DNA of 64,000 nt from Propionibacterium sp. (GTDB lineage: Bacteria > Actinomycetota > Actinomycetes > Propionibacteriales > Propionibacteriaceae), in contig DUOB01000009.1 of the NCBI GenBank assembly GCA_012839035.1, forward strand, positions 1 to 64,000, given 5' to 3'. Below, in pieces: positions 32,588-40,463 of the stretch. Position 1 is the stretch's first letter, and the number at the start of each line of letters is the position of its first letter. Both the position numbers and the translations under genes were made by a program. A model generated the notes under the pieces. That model saw only the letters and a program-made list of their open reading frames with translations, ran no database searches and was not told the origin of the DNA.

Positions 32588-33525
32588 GTTCGACCACCAC
32601 CCGAGGTGCGGCCGACCGGGCGGAGGCCCGTGATCCTGGTTCCGCGCTCCGTGCCGGGGAATCGCCCACGACCGCGTCGACCGCACCCGCAAAGAGTGCT
32701 GCACCGGCACCGAGCCGGCGTACCCCCACCCGCAACCACCGCCTTGCCAAACCACTCACGATCGGCGTGGTCACGCTCTGGCTGAGCATCATCGTGCTGC
32801 TCCCGCTCGCCGCGATCACCGTCGCCTCCCTCGGTGCCGGACCCGCGGGCTTCTGGGCCGCGATCACCGAACCGGCGGCGCTCGCCACGCTCGGCGTGAC
32901 CACCGGCATCGCCGCGGCCGTCGCCCTGGTCAACGCGGTGATGGGCACGATCATCGCGTGGGTGCTCGTCCGCGACGACTTCCCCGGGAAGCGGATCGTC
33001 GACGGTCTGATCGACCTGCCGTTCGCGCTCCCGACGATTGTGGCGTCGATCGTGCTCCTCTCGCTCTACGGGCCCAACTCGCCGATCGGGCTCCAGCTCA
33101 ACGCGACGCGCTGGGGTGTGGGGATAGCACTGGCATTCGTGACCCTGCCGTTCGTGGTCCGCGCGGTGCAGCCGGTGCTGATGGAGGTCGACAGGGAGGC
33201 CGAACAGGCCGCCGCCTCACTCGGGGCCTCGAATTGGACGACGTTTCGACGGATCGTGCTGCCTGCCCTGACCCCCGCGATCCTGTCCGGGACGGGATTG
33301 GCGTTCGCGCGGGCGATCGGGGAGTACGGGTCGGTGGTTCTCATCGGCGGCAACATTCCCCGGCAGACGCAGGTGGCGTCGCAGTACATCCAGCAGCAGA
33401 TCGAGATCGACCGGCCGCTCAACGCGGCGGCCGTCTCGGTCGTCCTGCTGGTGATCTCGTTCGCAGTGCTGATCCTGCTGCGCATCGTTGCCGTCCGCAC
33501 CCAGAGCAGAGAGGGCCACCAGTGA
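32584..33525 (+). CDS. cysT: Sulfate/thiosulfate ABC transporter permease CysT
   Basis: A 313-residue permease. About 50 hydrophilic residues precede the first helix ('GVVTLWLSIIVLLPLAAITVASL'). About six helices follow, with the EAA loop 'EAEQAAASLGASNWTTFRRIVLPALTPAILSG'. 'LIDLPFALPTIVASIVLLSLYGPNSPIG' is characteristic of CysT/CysU. ATG overlaps the binding-protein stop (ATGA). Confidence 0.95.
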   Translation: MSSTTTRGAADRAEARDPGSALRAGESPTTASTAPAKSAAPAPSRRTPTRNHRLAKPLTIGVVTLWLSIIVLLPLAAITVASLGAGPAGFWAAITEPAALATLGVTTGIAAAVALVNAVMGTIIAWVLVRDDFPGKRIVDGLIDLPFALPTIVASIVLLSLYGPNSPIGLQLNATRWGVGIALAFVTLPFVVRAVQPVLMEVDREAEQAAASLGASNWTTFRRIVLPALTPAILSGTGLAFARAIGEYGSVVLIGGNIPRQTQVASQYIQQQIEIDRPLNAAAVSVVLLVISFAVLILLRIVAVRTQSREGHQ

Positions 33526-34328
33526 TCCAGAGCCGCACCGCCCGGTGGAGCCTCCGCACGGTTGCGCTGGGGTACCTCTTCGCCCTCGTCGCCGTGCCCG
33601 TCGGCATGATCCTCGTCCGGACGTTCTCACCCGGACTCCGCACCTTCTGGGACTGGATCACCACCCCTGCCGCGATCGCCGCCCTCAACCTGTCCCTGCT
33701 GATCATCGCGATCGTCGTGCCGCTCAACGTGGTGTTCGGGGTGGTGACCGCGCTGCTGCTGGCGCGGGGACGATTCCGCGGCCGGCAGGTCCTGCAGGCG
33801 CTGGTCGATCTGCCGTTCTCCGTCTCCCCGGTCGTGGTCGGGGTCGCGCTGATCACCCTGTGGGGAGCGGGCGGTTGGTTCTCCGGCGTCGAGAACCTCG
33901 GCTTCAAGGTCATCTTCGCACTGCCCGGCATGGTGCTCGCCACGGTCTTCGTGACGATGCCGTTCGTGGTCCGCGAGGTCGAACCGGTGCTGCACGAGAT
34001 CGGCACCGAGGCCGAGGAGGCCGCGGCCACGCTCGGGGCCACCGGGTGGCAGACGTTCCGGCGCATCACACTGCCGGCGATCCGGTGGGGCCTGACCTAT
34101 GGCGTCATCCTCACGATCGCGCGGTCCCTCGGTGAGTTCGGCGCGGTGCTGATGGTGTCGTCCGGCTTCCCCGGTGTGTCGCAGACACTCACCCTGCTCG
34201 TCCACGGTCGCTATATCGACGACCACAACCCCTACGGGGCGTACGCCGCCGCGACGCTGCTGATGGTCCTCGCCGTCCTCGCTCTGCTGCTCATGACCGT
34301 GCTCGACCGACTCCGGAGGAACGCATGA
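33522..34328 (+). CDS. cysW: Sulfate/thiosulfate ABC transporter permease CysW
   Basis: A 268-residue permease with about six helices, starting at GTG 33522 that overlaps the cysT stop. 'LVDLPFSVSPVVVGVALITLWG' and EAA loop 'EAEEAAATLGATGWQTFRRITLPAIRWGLTYG' are CysW-like, as is 'LVHGRYIDDHNPYGAYAAATLLMVLA'. Pairs with CysT to make the channel. Confidence 0.95.
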   Translation: MIQSRTARWSLRTVALGYLFALVAVPVGMILVRTFSPGLRTFWDWITTPAAIAALNLSLLIIAIVVPLNVVFGVVTALLLARGRFRGRQVLQALVDLPFSVSPVVVGVALITLWGAGGWFSGVENLGFKVIFALPGMVLATVFVTMPFVVREVEPVLHEIGTEAEEAAATLGATGWQTFRRITLPAIRWGLTYGVILTIARSLGEFGAVLMVSSGFPGVSQTLTLLVHGRYIDDHNPYGAYAAATLLMVLAVLALLLMTVLDRLRRNA

Positions 34329-35326
34329 TCCGCGTCACCGATGCCCACAAACACTATGGGGACTATCAAGCCCTCAACGACGTCTCCATCGACATCCCCT
34401 CCGGATCGCTGACCGCGCTGCTCGGTCCGTCCGGGTCCGGGAAATCCACGCTGTTGCGGTCGATCGCGGGCCTGGAGACGCTCGACCGGGGAGCAGTGCT
34501 GATCGGCGGACGTGACGTCACCCACGAGCCGCCGCAGAAGCGCGGCATCGGGTTCGTGTTCCAGCACTATGCGGCGTTCAAGCACATGACCGTCCGCGAC
34601 AACGTCGCCTTCGGTCTGACGATCCGCAGAAAGCCGAAGTCGGTGATCGACCGCAAGGTGGACGCGCTGCTGGAGATTGTCGGGCTCGGTGGTTTCCACA
34701 AGCGCTATCCGTCCCAACTGTCCGGTGGACAGCGGCAGCGGATGGCGCTGGCAAGGGCGCTGGCCGTCGATCCGGAGGTGCTGCTGCTGGACGAGCCGTT
34801 CGGTGCCCTGGATGCAAAAGTCCGCACCGATCTCCGCACCTGGCTCCGCCGGCTCCACGACGAGGTCCACGTGACGACCGTCCTCGTCACGCACGACCAG
34901 GCCGAAGCGCTGGATGTCGCCGACCGTGTCGCCGTCCTCAACGCGGGCCGCATCGAACAGGTCGGAGGGCCGGTTGAGCTCTATGAACAGCCCGCCAACG
35001 ACTTCGTCATGTCGTTCCTCGGTGAGGTCGCCGATCTCGGCGGGCGGCTCTATCGGCGGCATGACATCGCATTGGTGCGCAGCCGCAGCGAGGCCGAGGG
35101 CCGACGGGCCGAGGATGCGCCGCCGGTGATCGCCGCCAAGGTCCTGCGGGTCGTGCCGCTGGGGTTCGAGGTGCGTGTCGATCTGACCAGCGCGGACGGT
35201 GACTTCTCCGCGCAGCTCACGCGCGGCGACGCGGCAGCGCTCAGGCCGAGGCCCGGCGACGAGGTGTTCGCGCTGGTGGGACAGAAGGTGTCGGTCCTGG
35301 AGGAGTACCCCGCGCTGGGGATCTGA
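34325..35326 (+). CDS. cysA: Sulfate/thiosulfate ABC transporter ATPase CysA
   Basis: A 333-residue ATPase. Walker A 'LLGPSGSGKSTLLRSIAG', signature 'LSGGQRQRMALARAL', Walker B 'VLLLDEPFGALDA', switch 'VLVTHDQAEALDVADRVAVLNAGRIEQVGGPVELYEQPAN'. The C-terminal TOBE-like part ends 'GDEVFALVGQKVSVLEEYPALGI'. Energises sulfate import. Start ATG 34325 overlaps cysW (ATGA). Confidence 0.96.
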   Translation: MIRVTDAHKHYGDYQALNDVSIDIPSGSLTALLGPSGSGKSTLLRSIAGLETLDRGAVLIGGRDVTHEPPQKRGIGFVFQHYAAFKHMTVRDNVAFGLTIRRKPKSVIDRKVDALLEIVGLGGFHKRYPSQLSGGQRQRMALARALAVDPEVLLLDEPFGALDAKVRTDLRTWLRRLHDEVHVTTVLVTHDQAEALDVADRVAVLNAGRIEQVGGPVELYEQPANDFVMSFLGEVADLGGRLYRRHDIALVRSRSEAEGRRAEDAPPVIAAKVLRVVPLGFEVRVDLTSADGDFSAQLTRGDAAALRPRPGDEVFALVGQKVSVLEEYPALGI

Positions 35327-35410
35327 CCGGCCGTGGGCAACTTGCGATGGCCGTGTGCGGCGTCAGGCGACAAATCGTTTAAACTCGTCGACGAGGCCCA
35401 CACTCGGGCC

Positions 35411-35452
35411 TGCGGACGAGGGAGCAGTACCCGCTCAGCGACAAGACTGACC
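35411..35452 (+). ncRNA. Guanidine-III riboswitch (ykkC-III class)
   Basis: The conserved blocks of the class appear in order and spacing: GCGGACGAGG, then GTACCCGC, TCAG, and GACAAGAC. GCGG pairs with CCGC, and CAGT pairs with ACTG as the pseudoknot. The last paired bases (about 35446-35449) sit 6 nt from the AAGGAG ribosome site (35456-35461) of the first SMR gene, fitting control of translation start by guanidinium. Recognised from memory of the motif; no covariance search was run. Confidence 0.85.
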
Positions 35453-35465
35453 ACCAAGGAGAGTC

Positions 35466-35780
35466 ATGTCGTGGTTCGTGCTGATCCTGTCCGGGGTGTT
35501 CGAGGCCGTCTGGGCCGTTGCCCTTGACGCCACCCAGGGGTTCAAGAAACTCAAACCCACCATCGTGTTCGGAGCCGCGCTCATCGTGAGCATGTTGGGA
35601 CTCGGTTATGCGATGCGGGAGATTCCGACCGGCACTGCTTATGCCGTGTGGACCGGTGTCGGGGCGGCGCTCACCGTCATCTACGCGGTTGTGCGTGGCC
35701 TCGAGAAGGCCAGCGTGGTCAAGCTCGCGCTCATCGCTGTGCTGATCGGCTGCGTCGTCGGGCTCAAGGCGGTGAGCTGA
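35466..35780 (+). CDS. SMR-family guanidinium exporter subunit (Gdx/SugE-type), first of pair
   Basis: A 104-residue four-helix small multidrug resistance protein. 'SWFVLILSGVFEAVWAVALDATQGF' holds the essential Glu (residue 13) and the Gdx-type Trp. Then 'SMLGLGYAMREIPTGTAYAVWTGVGAALTVIYAV' and a last helix 'LALIAVLIGCVVGLKAVS'. Controlled by the guanidine-III riboswitch directly upstream, so guanidinium/H+ antiport is the best reading. The next gene encodes a second SMR, 1 bp away, suggesting a heterodimeric exporter. Confidence 0.93.
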   Translation: MSWFVLILSGVFEAVWAVALDATQGFKKLKPTIVFGAALIVSMLGLGYAMREIPTGTAYAVWTGVGAALTVIYAVVRGLEKASVVKLALIAVLIGCVVGLKAVS

Positions 35781-35781
35781 C

Positions 35782-36252
35782 GTGGCGTGGATCGTGCTCA
35801 TCCTGTCTGCCGTTCTCGAGGCCGTCTGGGCGACCGCACTCGGCATGTCGCACGGGCTCACGAAGCCGTTGCCGTCGTTGGTGTTCTTCATCGCCACCAC
35901 GCTGAGCATGATCGGTCTCGCGTGGGCGATGAAACACATTCCGCTGAGCGTGGCCTATTCGGTGTGGGTCGGGCTCGGCGCCGGTCTCACGGTTGCCTAT
36001 GCCATGGCCACGGGGAACGAATCCGTGTCCGTGCTCAAGGTGGTGTTTCTGCTCGGTCTGATCGGCAGCGTCGTGGGCCTCAAGTTCGTGCCGACCGAGC
36101 CGGGCGGCAGATCACCGGTCACGGACTCTCACGAGGCGATGACAACAACAGGCGGTGAGCAGCGGGCGGCGATCACTCGACAAGATCCAGCTCATCCGCG
36201 ATCCGGCGGGCGATCTCCAAGGAGGCGGTGGCCGCGGGGGAGGGGGCGTTGA
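35782..36252 (+). CDS. SMR-family guanidinium exporter subunit, second of pair, with C-terminal extension
   Basis: A 156-residue SMR protein from GTG 35782. Four helices with 'AWIVLILSAVLEAVWATALGMSHGL' (Glu13) and 'LAWAMKHIPLSVAYSVWVGLGAGLTVAYAMA'. The usual end 'GSVVGLKFVP' is reached at about residue 105. About 50 hydrophilic Arg/Ser/Pro-rich residues follow, and the last 80 bp overlap the 3' end of the convergent lhgO gene. The extension is probably dispensable read-through sequence. Partner of the preceding SMR. Confidence 0.88.
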   Translation: MAWIVLILSAVLEAVWATALGMSHGLTKPLPSLVFFIATTLSMIGLAWAMKHIPLSVAYSVWVGLGAGLTVAYAMATGNESVSVLKVVFLLGLIGSVVGLKFVPTEPGGRSPVTDSHEAMTTTGGEQRAAITRQDPAHPRSGGRSPRRRWPRGRGR

Positions 36253-37360
36253 GCACATGCAGCTGGAACGGCGCACGGACGAAATGGAAATCCTCCACCA
36301 GGGTGCCGTCCTTGCGCAGCGCCTGGGCGCGTACGCCCGAGGGTGTCGGTCGCAGGGCATCGTCGGCGAGCGCGGGGACAAGTTTGCGCAGTGAGCTGAG
36401 GAACTTGGCCTTCGACATGGACCGGCTCATCTCGGCGAGCCCGGACTTCCAGTGCCGCTGGCCGAGCTTGACCAGCCCGGGCCAGCGCAGGGTCTCGGCG
36501 AGTTCGAAGGGGTTGATGTCGCGCCAGCGATACCCCTCCCGCGCCAACGCCAGCACCGCGTTCGGGCCCGCGTGCACACCGCCGTGGATCATCCGGGTGA
36601 GGTGCACGCCCAGGAACGGCAGCGACGGGTCCGGCACGGGATAGATCAGCCCCTTGACCAGATGCGCCTGGTGCGGGGCGAGTTCGTAGTACTCCCCCCG
36701 GAACGGCACGATCTTCACCTCCGGGTCCAGCTCGGCGAGCCGTGCGACCCGGTCGGCCTGGAGACCGCAGCAGGCCACGAAGCGATGCGCGGGCAGGAGG
36801 CCCTCGTTTGTGGTGATCCGCAGCCCGTTGGCGAGCCGCCGGATGCCGCGGACTTCGACGCCGAGGCGTACCTCACCGCCCAACCGCTCGATCGCCCGCC
36901 GCAGGGCGCTGCACACGGCGGAGAAGTCGATGATGCCGGTAGAGGAGACGTGGAGGGCTGCGACGCAGTCGACCTCGGGTTCGAGGACATGGGCTTCGTC
37001 GGGGGTGAGGCGTCGGACGGGTACGCCGTTCGCGGTCCCCCGGCGGTGGAGCTCGTCCAACGCGGGGAGCTCGTCGGGTTTGGTGGCGACGACGAGCTTG
37101 CCGCAGACCTCGACGGGTACGCCGTGGGTCTGGGCGAACTTCACGATCGACGCGGCACCGGCCGGTCCCAGCGAGGCCTTGAGCGTGCCGGGGGAGTAAT
37201 AGAGCCCCGAGTGGACGACCCCGGAATTGCGCCCGCTCTGATGCGCGGCAACGTGGTCCTCCTTCTCGAGGACAGTAACCCGGTGCCCGCGGCGAGCGAC
37301 CTCATATGCTGTCGCCAATCCGATGATGCCCGCGCCGGCGACAACGATATGGCTGACCAT
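36173..37360 (-). CDS. lhgO: L-2-hydroxyglutarate oxidase/dehydrogenase, FAD-dependent
   Basis: A 395-residue DAO-family flavoprotein. FAD motif 'IVVAGAGIIGLATAYEVARRGHRVTVLEKED'; then 'HQSGRNSGVVHSGLYYSPGTLKASL', the L-2-HG oxidase hallmark. Further 'VPFRGEYYELAP', 'YPVPDPSLPFLGVHLTRMIHGGVHAGPNAVLA' and 'PSGVRAQALRKDGTLVEDFHF' are all family-typical. It oxidises L-2-hydroxyglutarate to 2-oxoglutarate and passes electrons on. ATG 37360 is used since upstream in-frame codons are not conserved-looking. Divergent from the Hyi-like gene by 65 bp. Confidence 0.92.
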   Translation of the reverse strand: MVSHIVVAGAGIIGLATAYEVARRGHRVTVLEKEDHVAAHQSGRNSGVVHSGLYYSPGTLKASLGPAGAASIVKFAQTHGVPVEVCGKLVVATKPDELPALDELHRRGTANGVPVRRLTPDEAHVLEPEVDCVAALHVSSTGIIDFSAVCSALRRAIERLGGEVRLGVEVRGIRRLANGLRITTNEGLLPAHRFVACCGLQADRVARLAELDPEVKIVPFRGEYYELAPHQAHLVKGLIYPVPDPSLPFLGVHLTRMIHGGVHAGPNAVLALAREGYRWRDINPFELAETLRWPGLVKLGQRHWKSGLAEMSRSMSKAKFLSSLRKLVPALADDALRPTPSGVRAQALRKDGTLVEDFHFVRAPFQLHVLNAPSPAATASLEIARRIADELDLVE

Positions 37361-37425
37361 GGGCCCATCATTCCTTATCCCTCCAGCACTCCGCTCTCCC
37401 GCCCTCATCCCTTCAGGAGGTCCGC

Positions 37426-38265
37426 ATGGTCCCCGACGCCAACCTCGCCTGGTTGTTCACCGAGGTCGACTGGCCGGACCGGTTCGCGGCTGCCTCGGAC
37501 GCCGGGTTCACCGGGGTCGAGATGCCGTGGCCGCCGTTGCCCCCCGAGGAGGTCGCCGCGCGGCTGACGGAGCACGGACTCGCCTCGGTCCTCGTGAACG
37601 TCCCGGTGGGGGAGCCGGGTGGGGAGACCGCGTACGGCTGGGCCTGCCGACCGGATTCGGTGGGGAGGTTCCGTGAGTCGTTCGAGCAGGCGATCATGTA
37701 CGCCGAGTTGTGCGGCACGCGGTTCATCCATGTGCTCGCCGGGCTGTGCCCGGCCGGGGTCGACCACGATCGGGCCTATGCCACCTATCGGGAGAATCTC
37801 GTGTGGGCGCTGGACCAGCTGCACACCGACAGTCCGACGCTGGTCGTGGAGGCCATCAACCGGCGGGACAACCCGACCTTCCTGTTGGACGGGCTGGCGG
37901 AGGCGACCCGACTGGTGCGCTCGATCGACAATCCGCGTCTGCGGTTGCTGTTCGACACGTTCCACTGTGGCGTCGAGCTGCTCACTGCTCGGCCCACCGC
38001 TGTGGCGGGCGCCGACCCCGCGCAGGACTCGATCTCGGGCCACGCGACCGTGGCGAGCCGGTTCGCCGAGGTCCTCGACATCGTCGGCCACATCCAGGTC
38101 GGGGATGCCCCGGACCGGACCGATCCGGGGACGGGTGTGATCGACTTCGACCTCTTCTTCACCACCCTCTCCGATCTGGAGTGGAGTGGTTTCGTCGGCG
38201 CCGAATACCGGCCGGTCGCGGGCACCGCGGCCAGCCTGGGCTGGCGGGACGAACTGAGGGGGTGA
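37426..38265 (+). CDS. Hydroxypyruvate isomerase-like TIM-barrel protein
   Basis: A 279-residue xylose-isomerase-like barrel. 'NLAWLFTEVDWPDRFAAASDAGFTGVEMPWPP' and 'TLVVEAINRRDNPTFLLDG' with metal-binding Glu, 'LRLLFDTFHCGVE' with Asp/His, and 'IGHIQVGDAPDR'-like 'VGHIQVGDAPDRTDPGTGVIDF' match Hyi/OtnI. AGGAGG at 37415-37420 supports ATG 37426. Could interconvert hydroxypyruvate and tartronate semialdehyde; related isomerases act on other 2-keto sugars. Confidence 0.87.
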   Translation: MVPDANLAWLFTEVDWPDRFAAASDAGFTGVEMPWPPLPPEEVAARLTEHGLASVLVNVPVGEPGGETAYGWACRPDSVGRFRESFEQAIMYAELCGTRFIHVLAGLCPAGVDHDRAYATYRENLVWALDQLHTDSPTLVVEAINRRDNPTFLLDGLAEATRLVRSIDNPRLRLLFDTFHCGVELLTARPTAVAGADPAQDSISGHATVASRFAEVLDIVGHIQVGDAPDRTDPGTGVIDFDLFFTTLSDLEWSGFVGAEYRPVAGTAASLGWRDELRG

Positions 38266-38356
38266 CGGGGTGACGGCGGACAACGCGGGGCCCGCCTCCA
38301 CGCGGGTTCGGGACGACTGACAGGATCCGCAGAGAGGGACCGCAGAGGAGGAAACC

Positions 38357-39418
38357 ATGACGCAGTTCACCCGCAGCATCGTCTCCACGCCCCGCCTGGA
38401 CATGAACGTCTGGACGTCGGGACCGGAGGACGGGCTGCCCCTCCTGCTTGTCCACGGCAACCTGTCCTCGGCGGGGTTCTGGAAATATCTGGCGGCCGAG
38501 CTGCCGGACGACATCCGGGTCATTGCGCCCGACATGCGGTGTTTCGGCCGGACCGAGGCCAAGCCCGTCAACGCCAAACGTGGGCTGGGCGACATGAGCG
38601 ATGACGTGCACGGGCTGCTCGAGGCGCTCGGCCTGGCGGGCCGGCCCGTCAACTCGGTGGGCTGGTCGATGGGTGCCGGCGTACTCATGCAACAACTCCT
38701 CGAGAACCCCGGTGACCTCGCCTCGATGGTGTTCATCGCGCCCCTCTCGCCGTTCGGCTTCGGCGGGACGATCGACGCTGCGGGCACGATGGCCTATGCC
38801 GACCAATTCCCCGATGGCGCCGGCAGCGGGGCCGGTGGGGCGAACCCCGAATTCATCCGGCGGCTGATGGTCAAGGACGACACCGAGCTCGTCCCTCTCA
38901 CCAGCCCACGAGTGCTGCTCCGCACCTATTTCGGCCCGGAGGGCAACGCGGCCAATGTGGACGAGGACTTCCTGGTCGAGGAGCTCCTGCGCGTCCGAAT
39001 CAGCGACCAGCACTATCCCGGCAACAGTGTCCCGTCGCTCAACTGGCCCCATATCGCACCCGGCGACAAGGGGGTCAACAATGCGATGTCGCCCAAGTAC
39101 TTCAACACCTCCGCCATCATCGACCTCCCCCGGAAACCGCCGGTCACCTGGATCTTCGCCAGCAACGACCAGATCTCGTCCAATCGGTCCATCTTCGATT
39201 TCGGCACGCTCGGCATGATGGGTGCGGTGCCGGGGTGGCCGGGGCCGCTGGTCTATCCGCCGCAGCCGATGGAGGATCAGGTGCGTTTCGTTCTGCAGAA
39301 GTACGCCGCCGCCGGCGGTCAGGTGCGGGAAGTGCCCCTCCAGGGGGTGGGGCACGGGATGCCGTTGGCGGTGCCGGATGTGCTGGCGAAGGAGATCGTG
39401 CAATCACTCGTCCGATGA
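38357..39418 (+). CDS. Alpha/beta-hydrolase fold enzyme
   Basis: A 353-residue hydrolase. 'LLLVHGNLSSAGFWKYLAAELPDDIRVIAPDMRCFGRTEAKP' is the oxyanion region; the nucleophile elbow is 'VGWSMGAGVLMQQLL'; the late His is probably in 'LQGVGHGMPLAVPD'. An insertion of about 130 residues between the elbow and the acid residue forms a large cap. Ribosome site GGAGG precedes ATG 38357. Substrate unknown. Its stop overlaps the DUF309 gene by 4 bp. Confidence 0.9.
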   Translation: MTQFTRSIVSTPRLDMNVWTSGPEDGLPLLLVHGNLSSAGFWKYLAAELPDDIRVIAPDMRCFGRTEAKPVNAKRGLGDMSDDVHGLLEALGLAGRPVNSVGWSMGAGVLMQQLLENPGDLASMVFIAPLSPFGFGGTIDAAGTMAYADQFPDGAGSGAGGANPEFIRRLMVKDDTELVPLTSPRVLLRTYFGPEGNAANVDEDFLVEELLRVRISDQHYPGNSVPSLNWPHIAPGDKGVNNAMSPKYFNTSAIIDLPRKPPVTWIFASNDQISSNRSIFDFGTLGMMGAVPGWPGPLVYPPQPMEDQVRFVLQKYAAAGGQVREVPLQGVGHGMPLAVPDVLAKEIVQSLVR

Positions 39419-39912
39419 GCCGACCGGAGTGGCACCGGGAGGATCGCGGGAGCGATCCGGTCTCCTCGCGCGTTGGTCGCGGGCGCGATCGGGTTCCCTC
39501 GCGCGCTGGTCGCGGGCGCGATCCGGATGGCCGACCCCGCCAGCAGCGACCCCGTGATGCGCTCGGTCGCCCGCTGCCGTTCGGCGCGGAGGGCGTCGCC
39601 CCGGTCCCCGAGGAGCCGCTGCCGCCGCTCGACGCGCTCGCCTTCGCGCGGACGCTCATCGACGAGGGGCGGGCGTTCGGTGCGCACGAGGTGCTGGAGG
39701 CCCGCTGGAAGGACTGTCCCGAGGAGGAGCGGGACTTCTGGCAGGGCCTTGCTCAGTTGTGTGTCGCGCTCACCCACCATGCTCGCGGCAATCCCGTGGG
39801 CGCGCAGCGGTTGTTCGAGCGCGGAAGCGAGCGGCTTGTGGGGTATCCGGGGCCGACGTACGGCTTCGACTCGACCGCCTTTATCGATGAGGTGCGGTCC
39901 GTCGTGTTTTGA
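39415..39912 (+). CDS. DUF309 family protein with an Arg/Gly repeat N-terminus
   Basis: A 165-residue protein translated from ATG 39415 (ATGA overlap). The first ~60 residues contain an imperfect 11-residue repeat (GRGRDRVPSRA type) encoded by 33-bp DNA repeats at about 39465-39530. Residues 70-165 are DUF309: 'ARTLIDEGRAFGAHEVLEARWKDCPEEERDFWQGLAQLCVALTHHARGN', the helical 'HEVLE...W' motif. Function of DUF309 is unknown. The stop codon lies inside a palindrome. Confidence 0.85.
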   Translation: MSRPEWHREDRGSDPVSSRVGRGRDRVPSRAGRGRDPDGRPRQQRPRDALGRPLPFGAEGVAPVPEEPLPPLDALAFARTLIDEGRAFGAHEVLEARWKDCPEEERDFWQGLAQLCVALTHHARGNPVGAQRLFERGSERLVGYPGPTYGFDSTAFIDEVRSVVF

Positions 39913-39934
39913 CCCACGGGGCGGGTCAAAACAC
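39904..39934. repeat. Isolated copy of the GGGTCAAAA palindrome, possible two-way terminator
   Basis: GTGTTTTGACCC (39904-39915) pairs perfectly with GGGTCAAAACAC (39923-39934) around a 7-nt loop. It lies between the convergent DUF309 and nitrobindin-like genes and includes the DUF309 stop codon. The core TTTGACCC/GGGTCAAA and the following ACACAAGGC match the units of the 26216-26411 array. Confidence 0.85.
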
Positions 39935-39964
39935 AAGGCGTCGAGCGACCGGGTCGGCTCCGGG

Positions 39965-40423
39965 TCAGACCCGCTGGAGCTTCGCGGTGAGATGCAGCGT
40001 GAGGGGCTGATCGACGGCGGCCATGTCCATCACATAGGTGAGGGTGTCCCCGTCGACCTCGAACCTGCGCACGATCCGATCGACCTGCTTGGCGGACTCA
40101 TTGTTGGCCACGGTCGCCTCGGTGGTGACCACGAGTCCGTCGCCTGCGGCGACCGTGCCGCTGCCGCACTCGGCTTGGCCGCTCGGGATGGCCGCGACGA
40201 TCTCGACCACTCCGGGGGAGGGGCAGCGGAGATAACCCATCTCCGTGTGCCGTGCTTCACCATCCATCCAGGTCCGCTCGACGAAGCGGATGAACGGCTT
40301 GCCGTTCTCCGTGAACTCCCACTCGTCGTCATAGTCGAACGACGGGATCGTGGGGTACTCCCCGTGGCCCTTGCCACGCCAGGTGCCCAACAGGGGTTCC
40401 AGAGCTGCCGCTGCTTCATGCAT
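39965..40423 (-). CDS. Nitrobindin-like heme-binding beta-barrel protein (FABP/DUF1794 family)
   Basis: A 152-residue ten-strand barrel. The signature 'LLGTWRGKGHGEYPTIPSFDYDDEWEFTENGKPF' (GxWxGxGxGxYPTI) is that of bacterial nitrobindins. 'HTEMGYLRCPSPGVVEIV' and 'VDRIVRRFEVDGDTLTYVMDMAAVDQPLTLHLTAKLQR' complete the fold, although the heme-ligating histidine is normally near the C-terminus and 'LTLHL' is the likely candidate. GGGAG upstream supports ATG 40423. May bind heme and handle NO/peroxynitrite. Confidence 0.9.
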   Translation of the reverse strand: MHEAAAALEPLLGTWRGKGHGEYPTIPSFDYDDEWEFTENGKPFIRFVERTWMDGEARHTEMGYLRCPSPGVVEIVAAIPSGQAECGSGTVAAGDGLVVTTEATVANNESAKQVDRIVRRFEVDGDTLTYVMDMAAVDQPLTLHLTAKLQRV

Positions 40424-40463
40424 GTCTTCTCCCGGACTGTGTGCTGATCTGCCCTCAGGGTAG

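Noticed and set aside
35327-35410. Rho-independent terminator after cysA
   Set aside because: No stable stem with a suitable loop was found; the conserved structure here belongs to the downstream riboswitch.
38291-38306. CCCGC/GCGGG hairpin between the Hyi-like and hydrolase genes as a terminator
   Set aside because: Only five base pairs and no following T tract; likely random in this GC-rich DNA.
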